Positions 43,680-53,424 of a DNA stretch of 64,000 nucleotides are shown piece by piece. Numbering within the stretch: position 1 is the stretch's first letter; every line of letters starts with the position of its first letter. Position numbers and translations under genes: made by a program. The notes below the pieces were generated by a model, which did no database searches, was not told the origin of the DNA, and worked only from the letters and a program-made list of their open reading frames with translations. The DNA is from Bradyrhizobium sp. in8p8 (GTDB lineage Bacteria; Pseudomonadota; Alphaproteobacteria; Rhizobiales; Xanthobacteraceae), in assembly GCF_000426845.1 (NCBI RefSeq), contig NZ_AUGD01000017.1, positions 1-64,000 of the forward strand. The letters are read 5' to 3'.

Positions 43680-45677
43680 GTGTTCAAGAAAATCCTGATT
43701 GCGAACCGTGGCGAGATCGCCTGCCGCATCGCGCGGACCTGCCGCAAGCTCGGCGTCGCTGTAGCCGGCGTTCACTCGTCGGTCGATGCTGACTCATTGC
43801 ACGTCAAGACCATCGGTGAATCCTACTTGATCGGCGGCGGCGCTGCCTCCGACAGCTATTTGCGCATCGATGCCGTGATCGCCGCGGCCAAGACCGCAGG
43901 CGCGGAAGCTATTCATCCCGGCTTCGGCTTCCTGGCCGAGAATGCGGAATTCGCGCGCGCGGTCGAAGCCGCAGGCCTCGTCTTCATCGGACCGACACCT
44001 GAGGTGATTGAACGCTTGGGCGACAAGGCTTCCGCCAAGCGCGAAGCCGAAGCGGCTGGCGTGCCGACCGTTCCCGGCAGTCAGACGCCGAGCGAGGACG
44101 TTACGGCCGTGGCCGGCATCGTGAAGCAACTCGGCCTGCCCGCGATGCTGAAAGCGGCAGCCGGCGGCGGCGGGAAAGGTATGCGCGCGGTGTCCAAAGC
44201 CGGCGGGCTGGAGGGCGAAATCGAAGCCGCGATGCGCGAGGCGAAAAACTCGTTCGGGAGTGCCGGACTGATCGTCGAAAAGCTGATCGAGCACGGCCGT
44301 CATATCGAGGTGCAGATCGCCGGCGACGGCACGGGCAACGTGATCCACTTGTTCGAACGCGAATGCTCGCTGCAACGCCGGCACCAGAAGCTGATCGAGG
44401 AAGCACCGGCCGCAAACCTCCCCGCCGCTCTGCGCGAACGCATGACTGATGATGCGACGCGGCTCGGCAAGCGCCTCAATTACCGCGGCGTCGGCACCGT
44501 TGAATTCATCGTCGGCGGCGGCGACTACTACTTCCTAGAGGTCAATCCGCGGCTCCAGGTCGAGCATCCCGTCACCGAAATGGTGACCGGTATCGATATT
44601 GTCGAACTGATGCTGCGGATTGCAGCCGGCGAAGGCTTGCCGTTCGAACAGGACGACATCGCCTGCGCAGGCCACGCGGTCGAGGCGCGGATTTGCGCGG
44701 AGGATGCCGCCGACAATTTCATGCCCTGCACGGGCGATCTGGCCTATGTCAACTTCCCCACAGCCGACGTACGGGTCGAGACCGGCGTCGAGAGCGGATC
44801 GAGTGTTTCGCCCTATTACGACTCCATGCTGGCCAAGCTGATCACCAATGCGGAGACCCGGAACGAAGCGCTCGACCAGCTCAGCCACGCGCTCGGCGCG
44901 ACCTCGATCTTCGGCATTACGACCAACCAGGATTTCCTGGCGCGTCTGATTGCGCTACCGGAAGCGCGCAACGCGACTTTCCATACGCGCTTGATCGACG
45001 AGCAGATCGACCAGCTTGTCGAAAGGACCAGGGGACCTGACGTCGAGGCATCGGCGCTAGGCGCGTACTTCTGGCTGATGCAGCAACGTCCGCGCGCGGC
45101 GAGCAACCCGTGGCAAACGCGCGAAACCACAGCGTGGCAGATGGCAACCGGCGGCGACGGATTATCGCCGATCCCGGTGCTGCATCTCGAAGCCGCCGGC
45201 GCCAGCGCGGAGATCCGGTTTGCGCCGCAGCAAGCCGACGGCCACATGATCGTCGGCGTCAATAACGACAAGGTTTCTGTCAATCTTCTGCCCGCTGATG
45301 ATGGCGCCTTCGTCGCTATTATTGCCGGCCGTCGCGAATCCGTTCGCATTCTTCAGCACGATCGAACCCTGTTCGTGCATGATCGCCGCGGCGTGCATAC
45401 GCTGACCGCCATTCCCTACCTGACCTATATAAGTGCAACGACGGAAGCGAGCGGAGAGCTGCGCGCCCCGATGATGGGCATGATCCGCAAGGTCAACGTC
45501 GCCATCGGCGACAAGGTCAGGGTTGGCGATGTCGTCGCGATCCTTGAATCGATGAAGATGGAATTGCGTATCAGCAGCCAGATCGACGGCACGGTATCAG
45601 CGGTGAATTGCTGCGCCAACGAGATCATCGAACGCAATGCGATTGTCGTCGTCGTCGAAGCCGCCGGGCAGGCCTGA
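43680..45677 (+). CDS. Acyl-CoA carboxylase, biotin carboxylase/BCCP (alpha) subunit
   Basis: 665 residues starting with GTG: biotin carboxylase (FKKILIANRGEIACRI; the ATP-grasp loop KAAAGGGGKGMRAV; EVNPRLQVEHPVTEMV), a linker domain, and a C-terminal biotin carrier domain with the biotin lysine K626 in ESMKMEL, where most homologues have AMKM. It carboxylates biotin with ATP and bicarbonate for the beta subunit. Gap to beta 16 bp. Not MccA-proven; family assignment only. Confidence 0.93.
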   Translation: MFKKILIANRGEIACRIARTCRKLGVAVAGVHSSVDADSLHVKTIGESYLIGGGAASDSYLRIDAVIAAAKTAGAEAIHPGFGFLAENAEFARAVEAAGLVFIGPTPEVIERLGDKASAKREAEAAGVPTVPGSQTPSEDVTAVAGIVKQLGLPAMLKAAAGGGGKGMRAVSKAGGLEGEIEAAMREAKNSFGSAGLIVEKLIEHGRHIEVQIAGDGTGNVIHLFERECSLQRRHQKLIEEAPAANLPAALRERMTDDATRLGKRLNYRGVGTVEFIVGGGDYYFLEVNPRLQVEHPVTEMVTGIDIVELMLRIAAGEGLPFEQDDIACAGHAVEARICAEDAADNFMPCTGDLAYVNFPTADVRVETGVESGSSVSPYYDSMLAKLITNAETRNEALDQLSHALGATSIFGITTNQDFLARLIALPEARNATFHTRLIDEQIDQLVERTRGPDVEASALGAYFWLMQQRPRAASNPWQTRETTAWQMATGGDGLSPIPVLHLEAAGASAEIRFAPQQADGHMIVGVNNDKVSVNLLPADDGAFVAIIAGRRESVRILQHDRTLFVHDRRGVHTLTAIPYLTYISATTEASGELRAPMMGMIRKVNVAIGDKVRVGDVVAILESMKMELRISSQIDGTVSAVNCCANEIIERNAIVVVVEAAGQA

Positions 45678-45707
45678 CATACCAGCAACAAGACGAGGGA
45701 GTGGGAC

Positions 45708-46475
45708 ATGCGATTTGGATCGGTCAATTACGAAACCAGAGGCAAGGTCGCGCTCCTGACGCTCGACGAACCGCAGAAGCTCAACGCGCTGAGCCCAGGC
45801 ATTCGCCAAGGCATCCTCGAAGGGCTGAAGCAGGCGGATGCGGATGACAATATCCGTGTCGCCGTCATCACCGGCAACGGCGACAAGGCGTTCTGCGCCG
45901 GAGCCAATATCGGCGAATTCGACTTCGATCCGGAAAGGGCGCGCAGCTTCCTGATCGACGCGATGGAAGTGCTGGCAGCGCCGGAGAACACCCGCAAGAT
46001 CGTGATTTCTGCCGTCAACGGCATCGCCTATGGCGGCGGCTTCGAACTCGCGATTGCCTCCGATTTCATCATCGCCTCCGACCGCGCCAAATTCGCCGTT
46101 CCAGAGATCAAGCTGGGCCTGCTGCCGGGCTTTGCGATCGTTCGCCTGCAAGGGATCGTCGGCCGCGCCAAGGCCAAGGAGCTGAGCGTTCTCGGCGATC
46201 CGATCTCGGCCGAAGAAGCCTGCCGGCTCGGCATTGCGCTCCGCGTGGCGCCGCATGCCGAACTGCTCGCCAATGCTCTCGCCTTTGCCGAACAGATCGC
46301 CGCCAAGCCGCGGCTCGCAGTGCGGATGGCGAAGTCGTTCTACAATCGCGGGTTGGGCGGCGACGACATGCGTCATGTCATCGACGGTTTCCCGTTCCTG
46401 TTCATGCACGAGGATGCGCGCGAAGGAATCGCCGCATTCCGGGAAAAGCGTCAGCCCAGATTTAGAGAAAAGTAG
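45708..46475 (+). CDS. Enoyl-CoA hydratase (methylglutaconyl-type candidate)
   Basis: 255-residue crotonase: LTLDEPQKLNALSPGIRQ, FCAGANIGEFDF (oxyanion), NGIAYGGGFELAIASDFIIAS, then VPEIKLGLLPGFAIVRLQGIVG. It follows the carboxylase genes by 30 bp. By position it is a candidate for the hydration step after carboxylation (inference). The frame is intact. Confidence 0.9.
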   Translation: MRFGSVNYETRGKVALLTLDEPQKLNALSPGIRQGILEGLKQADADDNIRVAVITGNGDKAFCAGANIGEFDFDPERARSFLIDAMEVLAAPENTRKIVISAVNGIAYGGGFELAIASDFIIASDRAKFAVPEIKLGLLPGFAIVRLQGIVGRAKAKELSVLGDPISAEEACRLGIALRVAPHAELLANALAFAEQIAAKPRLAVRMAKSFYNRGLGGDDMRHVIDGFPFLFMHEDAREGIAAFREKRQPRFREK

Positions 46476-46535
46476 TAGACGGCTTTTGCGGGCGGAATCG
46501 ACAAGCTGCCGTACCCTCGCCGCCTTGCCTTGAAA

Positions 46536-46551
46536 TCGAACGTTCGTTAGC
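46536..46551. promoter_or_regulatory. TetR-type operator (box 6, weaker)
   Basis: TCGAAC-GTTC-GTTAGC. It matches the shared motif in ten of twelve arm positions and lies 72 bp before the transporter gene run that starts at 46623. Confidence 0.5.
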
Positions 46552-46622
46552 TTCGCCAGACAAGAAATCGGCGGGGTCTCGAACCCACTAAGCCAAAAAT
46601 AACAACGCGTTGGAGAGACAGT

Positions 46623-47421
46623 TTGTCGTTTGCTGGCGGGACATCCGGTCCGGTATTGCAATGCCAATCCGTCGAGCGACGGTTTGGCGGGATCGTCGCG
46701 CTCAACGGTATCGACATGCATATCGAACGCGGCGAGATCTTCGGCCTGGTCGGCCCGAACGGGTGCGGCAAGACCACCCTCACCAACGCCGATCACGGGC
46801 TTCTATCCGCCGCAGCGCGGCCGCATCCTGCTCAACGGCCGCGACATCACCGGTCTTGCGCCGCATTACATCGCAACGCTCGGTGTCGCCCGCACCTTCC
46901 AGAATCTCGCGCTGTTCAACGGCATGAGCGTACTCGACAATATCCTGCTCGGCCGTCACATCCACATGAAGCCGAGCGTGGCGCGCACCGCGCTGTACTG
47001 GTGGCTCGGCCGCCGTGACGAGACCGCGAACCGCGCCGCAGTGGAAGAAGTCATCGAATTCCTGCAGCTTGAAGGCGTGCGCGACGAACTCGTCGACGTC
47101 ATCCCGATCGGCCTCAAGAAGCGCGTCGAACTGGCGCGCGCGCTGGCCGCGGAGCCGAGTTTCCTGGTGCTGGACGAGCCGATGGCCGGCATGAACCAAG
47201 AAGAAAAGGAATACATGGCGCGGTTTATCCTCGATGCCCGCGACGAGCGCGGCGTCACCGTGCTGTTGATCGAACATCATATGGACGTCATCACCGGCAT
47301 CTGCGACCGGATGCTGGCGCTGAATTACGGAGCGATGATCGGCAGCGGTATTCCTGCCGACGTCATCGCCGACCCGCGGGTGGTCGAGGCCTATATCGGG
47401 GGCGCCCATGGCGCGCACTGA
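46623..47421 (+). pseudogene. livG: LivG-type ABC ATPase gene with a frameshift
   Basis: A TTG start with GGAGAG upstream leads into VLQCQSVERRFGGIVALNGIDMHIERGEIFG and Walker A GPNGCGKTT. One extra base near 46789 (AACGCCGATC where AACGCGATC is expected) breaks the frame. The alternative frame continues as ITGFYPPQRGRILLNGRDITG, the VARTFQNLALF block and Walker B FLVLDEPMAG to a stop at 47421, overlapping the next gene. Joined length about 265 residues is normal. It would be one of two ATPases of a LIV-like importer. Confidence 0.88.
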
Positions 47422-49333
47422 CCAGACCGCGGCCTGGAATTTCGAGACAAATACCACGCTAATCCGCGTGCTAGCTCGCAATGCCGAAGTTTTTCCGGAT
47501 CGCGTAGCGGTTCGAGAAAAAAGTAGGGGTATCTGGCAGGAGATGACGTGGTGCGAGTTTTGCGACATCGTGCTGCGCTATGCCGCGGGACTGGAAGCAC
47601 TCGGCTTCAAGGCCGGCGAAGTCATGCTGGTGCTCGGCGATAACCGCCCTCGCCTCTACGCCGGCATGCTGGCCGCGGGCGCGCTCGGCGGCTACGCGAT
47701 GCCGGCCTATCCCGATGCCACGCTCGAGGAGATCAAACATTTCGTCCATGAAGGCGGCGCGCGGTTCGTGCTCGCCGAAGACCAGGAGCAGGTCGACAAG
47801 ACGCTGGAGCTGCGCGAGCAAGGCTCCGCGATCGACCACATCGTCTATGACGACCCACGCGGCCTCGCCTCCTATTCCAACCCGGGGCTGATCTCATGGG
47901 ATGGGGTTCAGGCCAAGGGCGCAGAGCGTCTTGCAGCCTCGAATGACGCACGGGCAGAGCTGATCGCGCGCGCGGGCCCTAATGGCCCCGCTGTGTTCGT
48001 GCATTCGTCGGGGAGCACCGGCAAGCCGAAGGGCGTGGTACTCTCGCATCGCAATCTGCTGTCCGGCGTCCGCAACGCCTATCAGGGCAAGGCGTTCGAT
48101 TTTGGTGAAGATATCCTCGCCTATCTACCGATGGCCTGGATCGGCGACTTCGCAATGACGATGGGCGGCGGCATTCCGCTGCACTTCACCATCAATATTC
48201 CCGAGCGGCAGGAAACCGTGCTGCAGAACCTGCGAGAGATCGCGCCGACATTCTATCTCGCCGCTCCCCGCAGCTGGGACAACCTGCTAACGACCATTCA
48301 GGTGCGCGTCGAGGATTCCTCTTGGCTCAAGCGTCGCATCTACGACGCGCTGATCACGTCCGCCATCAATGCCGAGAAACGCAAGCTCGGGGGCAAGGAG
48401 CCGACACTGAAGCAGAAACTGCTCGCCCCGTTGTGCGAGTTGCTGGTGTCCGGCCCAATCAAGGACCAGTTCGGCCTCACCCGGCTGCGTGGCGCCTTCA
48501 CCGGCGGCGAAGCGATGGGCGAAGACACGTTCATCTTCTACCGCGCGCTCGGCATTAAGCTGCGCCAGCTCTACGGCCAGACCGAGAGCAGCGCGTACAA
48601 CGCGATCCAGGGACTGGACGAAGTCCGGCTCCACACGGTCGGGCGGCCGCTACCCGGTGTCGACGTCAAGATCAGCGAGTCCGGCGAGATCATGATCCGC
48701 TCCGGCAGCGTGTTCAGCGGCTACTTCAAGCAGGAACAGGCGACACGCGAGAGCCTCGAGGATGGCCGGCTGCATACCGGCGACGCCGGCTATGTCGAGC
48801 CGGACGGTCACCTCGTCGTGCTCGGCCGCCTGTCTGATGTCGTGCATACCGCCAAGGGCGAGCGATACATTCCGAATTACATCGAGAACCGCCTGAAGTT
48901 CAGCCCTTACATCAAGGATGCAGCGGTACTCGGCCGCGACCGCGATACGCTGGCAACGCTGGTGTGTATCGACAAGGACGCGGTCGGCCTGTGGGCCGAA
49001 CTGCGCGGCATCTCCTATATGTCTTGCGCTGATCTCTCGCAGAAGCCGGAGGTGATCAAGCTGATCGGCTCTGCCGTCAAGCACGTCAACGGCACCCTGC
49101 CGGAGGGATTGCAGCTCAAGCAGTTCGTCTGCCTGCATAAGGAATTCGACCCGGATGATGGCGAAGTGACCCGCACCCGCAAGATCCGCCGCAACGTCGT
49201 CGAGGAGCGTTACAAACCGATCATCGATGCGATCTACGATCGAAAGACGAGCGTCCTGATGAAGGCGCAGGTCAGCTACGAGTCCGGCGAAGTCGGCGTC
49301 ATCGAGCGCACGCTTTCGGTGCAGGAGGCCTGA
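47408..49333 (+). CDS. Long-chain acyl-CoA synthetase-like ligase
   Basis: 641-residue AMP-forming ligase of the FadD15/FAA1-like (long-chain) type: HSSGSTGKPKGVVLSH, AFTGGEAMGEDTFIFYRALG, LYGQTESSAYN, HTGDAGYVEPDGHLVVLGRLSD, and a C-terminus with DGEVTRTRKIRRNVVEERY. It overlaps the livG-like frame by 14 bases and is followed 2 bp later by the permease gene. This kind of ligase is regularly built into LIV-type transporter operons, linking uptake to CoA activation. Confidence 0.92.
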   Translation: MARTDQTAAWNFETNTTLIRVLARNAEVFPDRVAVREKSRGIWQEMTWCEFCDIVLRYAAGLEALGFKAGEVMLVLGDNRPRLYAGMLAAGALGGYAMPAYPDATLEEIKHFVHEGGARFVLAEDQEQVDKTLELREQGSAIDHIVYDDPRGLASYSNPGLISWDGVQAKGAERLAASNDARAELIARAGPNGPAVFVHSSGSTGKPKGVVLSHRNLLSGVRNAYQGKAFDFGEDILAYLPMAWIGDFAMTMGGGIPLHFTINIPERQETVLQNLREIAPTFYLAAPRSWDNLLTTIQVRVEDSSWLKRRIYDALITSAINAEKRKLGGKEPTLKQKLLAPLCELLVSGPIKDQFGLTRLRGAFTGGEAMGEDTFIFYRALGIKLRQLYGQTESSAYNAIQGLDEVRLHTVGRPLPGVDVKISESGEIMIRSGSVFSGYFKQEQATRESLEDGRLHTGDAGYVEPDGHLVVLGRLSDVVHTAKGERYIPNYIENRLKFSPYIKDAAVLGRDRDTLATLVCIDKDAVGLWAELRGISYMSCADLSQKPEVIKLIGSAVKHVNGTLPEGLQLKQFVCLHKEFDPDDGEVTRTRKIRRNVVEERYKPIIDAIYDRKTSVLMKAQVSYESGEVGVIERTLSVQEA

Positions 49334-49335
49334 CG

Positions 49336-50222
49336 ATGGATTGGGCGCTACTGGCCGAGTCGGCCGTCAACGGAAGCTTGGTCGGCCTGATGTATTCGCT
49401 GGTCGCAATGGGCATCGTGCTGATCTACAAATCGTCGTCGGTGCCGAACCTGGCGCAGGGATCGATGACGATGCTCGGCGCCTATATCGTGCTCGCCTAT
49501 GCGAGCCGGTTCGGCGCGCCCATCTGGCTTTCGATCATTTTCGCCATCGTCACCATGTTCGGCGTCGGCATCGCCATCGAGCGGGTCGCGTTGCGGCGCC
49601 TCGCCGGCCGGCCGATCGTGATGATCCTGATGATGACGCTCGGGCTCGAGATTTTGCTCCGAGCCGGCTCGATGACGATCTGGGGGGGCACCGGGCGGCC
49701 GATGCCGATCGGCATCAGCGACGATCCGCTGTTCCTTGGGCCAATGCTGATCAACCGCGCCTATGCCGTCGGCGCCGCTGTTGCCGTCGTGATGTTTGGC
49801 GCGTTCGCCTTGTTCTTCCGGACCCGGATGGGCGTGGTGCTCCGCGCGATCTCGGACGACTACACGGCTGCCTGGTCGGTCGGCATCTCCGTCGAACGCG
49901 GCGTGGCGCTGTCATGGGCGATGTCCGCCGTGGTGGCCACGATCGCCGGCGTGCTGTGGGCCTCGGTGCAAGGCGTCGACCAGTCGCTGGCGCAACTGCT
50001 GCTGAAAGGCGTGACGGTCGCGTGCTCGGCGGACTAGACAGCATCGGCGGCGCGATGCTCGCAGGCCTGCTGTTCGGCATCGTCGAGGGCGTGACCAGCA
50101 GTTTCCTCGATCCGATACTGGGCGGCGCTAGTCGCGACCTCGTCGACGCCGCGATGCTGATCCTCACCATCATGCTGCGCCCGCACGGCCTCTACGGCCG
50201 CCACGACATCGAGAGGATCTGA
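49336..50222 (+). pseudogene. livH: LivH-type permease gene with a frameshift
   Basis: The frame from 49336 encodes a polytopic permease (NGSLVGLMYSLVAMGIVLIYKSS ... NLAQGSMTMLGAY ... RTRMGVVLRAISDDY). At about 50021 one base is missing in GGTCGCGTGCTC: the first frame stops at 50037, and the restored frame gives VLGGLDSIGGAMLAGLLFG and ends at 50222. About 295 residues when joined, normal for LivH. Without the last helix pair the protein is unlikely to work. Confidence 0.88.
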
Positions 50223-50226
50223 ATCG

Positions 50227-51300
50227 ATGTTGTTCAGGCAAGCCGGCGTCTTCCACACCAATTATGCCGCCGACCGCGCGCTGTTTCCGATTGCGGCCGA
50301 CCGCTGGATGATCGGCATCCTGCTGATTATCGGCCTTGCCGCCCCGTTCGTCGTGAACTCGCTCTATCTCAGCAGCTATCTGCTGCCCTTGCTGGTGTGG
50401 ACTGCCGGCGCGCTCGGCCTCAATCTCATCCTCGGCTGGGCCGGGCAGTTTCATCTCGGATACGCCGCCGTGATGGGCATCGGCGCCTATGCGACGGTTC
50501 ACGCCAACAAGGCCGGCATCCCCTGGGAGATCGCGATCCTGATCGGCGGCGCGACCGCCTCTATCATCGGCATCGGCTTTGCGTTTGCCGCGCTGCGCGT
50601 CAAGGGACTGTATCTGGCGCTCAGCACCCTCGCCCTCCAGTTCGTGATGGACTGGACCATTTCGCATGTTCCGGCCATCAGCGGCGGCACGCAGGCGACG
50701 CTGCAAGCGCCGGACATCCGCCTGCTCGGCCAACCCATAACCTCGGACGCCGGGCTCTATTACGTCGCGTTCGTCTGGTGCATCCTGGTGACGTCGTTCA
50801 TGCTGAACCTGCGACGCACCGCGCTCGGCCGCGCGTTGGTCGCGGTTCGGGAGAAGGACTTCGCGGCGGCTGTCATCGGCGTCAACAGCTTCTATTTCAA
50901 GCTGGTCGCCTTTGCAACGTCCTCATTCATCGGCGGCGTCACCGGCGCGATCTTGATCGGCACATTCTATCACGCCGTTACGCCCGAACAGTTCTCTGTC
51001 GACGTCTCGATCCAGGCGCTGGCCATGGTGATCGTCGGCGGGCTCGGCAGCATCATCGGCAGCTATTTCGGCGCTGCCTTCATTCTGCTGATGCCGGGCG
51101 CTATGAACAGCCTGATCTCGTGGGCGGCGATCCGTTTCGGCTTTTCGCTCAGCATCGAGACGCTGGCGCATCTGCCGCAGGCTCTCTACGGCGCGCTGAT
51201 CATCGGCTTCTTGCTGGTCGAACCGCTGGGCCTCGGCAAGATCTACAAGAACGTGCGCGACTATCTGCTGGTCTGGCCGTTCGGCTACGTGAAGAAATAG
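50227..51300 (+). CDS. livM: LivM-type permease
   Basis: 357-residue inner-membrane permease with about ten hydrophobic helices. LIV signatures are visible: LGLNLILGWAGQFHLGYAAVMGIGAYA, LRRTALGRALVAVREKDFAAAVIGVN and the MVIVGGLGSIIGSYFGAAFI end. Intact frame, 4 bp after the permease pseudogene. It is the only undamaged transporter subunit gene of this operon. Confidence 0.92.
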   Translation: MLFRQAGVFHTNYAADRALFPIAADRWMIGILLIIGLAAPFVVNSLYLSSYLLPLLVWTAGALGLNLILGWAGQFHLGYAAVMGIGAYATVHANKAGIPWEIAILIGGATASIIGIGFAFAALRVKGLYLALSTLALQFVMDWTISHVPAISGGTQATLQAPDIRLLGQPITSDAGLYYVAFVWCILVTSFMLNLRRTALGRALVAVREKDFAAAVIGVNSFYFKLVAFATSSFIGGVTGAILIGTFYHAVTPEQFSVDVSIQALAMVIVGGLGSIIGSYFGAAFILLMPGAMNSLISWAAIRFGFSLSIETLAHLPQALYGALIIGFLLVEPLGLGKIYKNVRDYLLVWPFGYVKK

Positions 51301-51307
51301 GGCCACC

Positions 51308-52124
51308 ATGAGCGCATCGAGCCCAACCCCAACTGCTTCGAAGGTGCTTTCGCTCAACAATATCGAGGTTGTCTACGACTACGTGTCGCTGGCGATCAAG
51401 GGCGTGTCGCTCGACGTGCCCCAGGGCGGCATGGTGGCGCTCCTCGGCGCCAACGGCGCCGGCAAAAGCACTACGCTGAAGGCCATCAGCGGATTGTTGG
51501 TCGCCGAGCGCGGCGAGGTCCGCCGCGGCGAAGTCCAGTTTCACGACCGCAATATCGGCACGCTGTCGCCGCAGCAACGCGTCCAACTCGGCATCGCCCA
51601 CGTGCTCGAGGGACGGCGGGTGTTCGAGCATCTGACACCCGAGGAAAACCTGATCGCGGCTTCCGCGATCCGGAGCCGGGCCGACATGGCCCGCAACAAG
51701 GAGATGGTCTACAGCTATTTCCCGCGGCTTCACGAGCGGCGATCCAGCGCCGCCGGTTACCTATCGGGTGGCGAGCAGCAGATGCTGGCGATCGGGCGAG
51801 CGCTGATGACGCAGCCGAAACTGCTGATGCTGGACGAACCCAGCCTCGGGTTGGCGCCGTTTTTGGTTGCGGAAATCTTCCAAATCATCAGCCGCATCAA
51901 CCGCGAGGAAGGTCTCTCGGTGCTGCTGGTCGAACAGAATGCGGTGGCAGCCCTCGAAATCGTCTCGCACGGCTACTTGATCGAGAGCGGTCGTGTCGTC
52001 ATGCACGACACGGCGGAAGCGCTGAAGAGCAATCCGGATTCAGGAGTTCTATCTCGGCGGCGCAAAGGGAAAGAGTTTCCACGCCATCAAGCACTACAGC
52101 CGGCGGAAACGCTGGCTGACCTGA
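51308..52124 (+). pseudogene. livF: LivF-type ABC ATPase gene, frameshifted near its end
   Basis: The frame encodes a LivF-like ATPase: LLGANGAGKSTTLKAISGLL (Walker A), YLSGGEQQMLAIGRALM (signature) and LLMLDEPSLGLAP (Walker B). After SNPD, near 52035, the frame shifts: the read frame gives a foreign tail to 52141, whereas another frame encodes EFYLGGAKGKSFHAIKHYS and stops at 52124, the usual LivF end. The catalytic part is complete, so partial function is possible. Confidence 0.85.
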
Positions 52125-52170
52125 TTACGACCAGCGAATAAGACAACAAACGACCAAAGGGAGAACCCAG

Positions 52171-53314
52171 ATGAAATATCTATCGATTGCGGCCGGTGTC
52201 GCCTTGAGCGCGATCTCGATCCTATCGGCGAAAGCCGCCGACGCCGTGCGTTTTGGGCTCTGTTACGACCTTACCAAGGCATACACCTTCGTGACGCCGC
52301 AGGTGGCGCAGGCCGCCAAGGATTATGCGGATATCCTCAACGCACAAGGCGGCATCGAGGGTCACCCGGTGGAGATGGTGGTACAGGACCACGGCAACGA
52401 GCCGCAGCGCGGCATCGAATGCTACGAAAAGCTGAAGCGCGATGGCGTGATGGTGTTCGATACGCTGTCGACACCGGTCTCCGATCGGCCCGACCTATTG
52501 GGGCCAAGCCGCCAACGACATCGAGTACATCAAGCAGAAATCCGGCGGCAACCTGAAGGGAGTCAAAATCGCGTTCCTCTACGTCGATTATCCGTTCGGA
52601 CAAGAACCAATCGGTATCATCAAGACGCTGGCGGCTAAGGAAGGCTTCGATCTGCAACTGTTCCCCTATCCTTTGCCAGGCAATGACCAAGCCTCAGCAT
52701 GGACCCAAATGCGCCGGTTTGCACCCGACTGGATCGTCAGTTGGAGCCTGTCAAACATGCACGTGATCGCCTCGCGTGAAATGAAGCGTAACGGCATTGC
52801 GCTCGACAAGTACGTCGCCGTCAACTGGATGAACGAGGTCGACATCAACAATATCGGCGCAGAGGCCGCTAAGGGAATTAAGCGCGGCACCAACGTCGCC
52901 GGCGGCTCCAACCATCCCTTGGTGCAGAAGATCATTAAGGAAGTCTACGATAGGGGCAAAGGCAACGGCGACCGCAAAAATCTCGACGACGTCTACTACA
53001 ACACCGGCCTGGCGCTCTGGTCGATCGCGGTTGAAGGCGCGCGTCTTGCTATTAAGAAGCACGGCTGGCCGCTGACGCCGGAGAAGATAAAGGACGGCCT
53101 TGAAAGTATCAAGGATTACGACGCGAACGGCATGATCGCGCCGGTGACCGTGACCGCCAAGGATCATGGCGGCGGCGGCAAGACCCGCATAGAGATGTGG
53201 AACGGCAGCAAGTGGGTGCCGCAGACAGACTGGATTGCAGCCTATACTGACGACGTTTGGAACGTGGTGAAGACTCAGTCGGCTGACTACGCGAAGTCGG
53301 ACGCAGTCAAGTAA
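52171..53314 (+). pseudogene. LIV-type substrate-binding protein gene with internal deletion and frameshift
   Basis: A signal peptide (MKYLSIAAGVALSAISILSAKA) and an N-terminal lobe are readable to VFDTLSTPVS. At about 52482 the sequence jumps: another frame continues as IGPTYWGQAANDIEYI through YVDYPFGQEPIGIIKTLA to a normal C-terminus at 53314. Family members have some tens of residues between these two points, so the junction is a deletion that also changes frame. This cannot be explained by a single-base error. The periplasmic receptor is therefore lost. Confidence 0.85.
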
Positions 53315-53424
53315 GCCAAGATAGTCCCAAGAAAATGCGGTGTTGCGATGAAATCTCATCGCACCACTCCCTGGTCCACTGCTGGAAAGCTGAACCAAAG
53401 CGATCGCCCTACTGGAGCGTGGGC

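Noticed and set aside
46560..46625. tRNA-like string GGTCTCGAACCC before the livG-like gene
   Set aside because: It lacks paired acceptor and anticodon stems around it; chance match.
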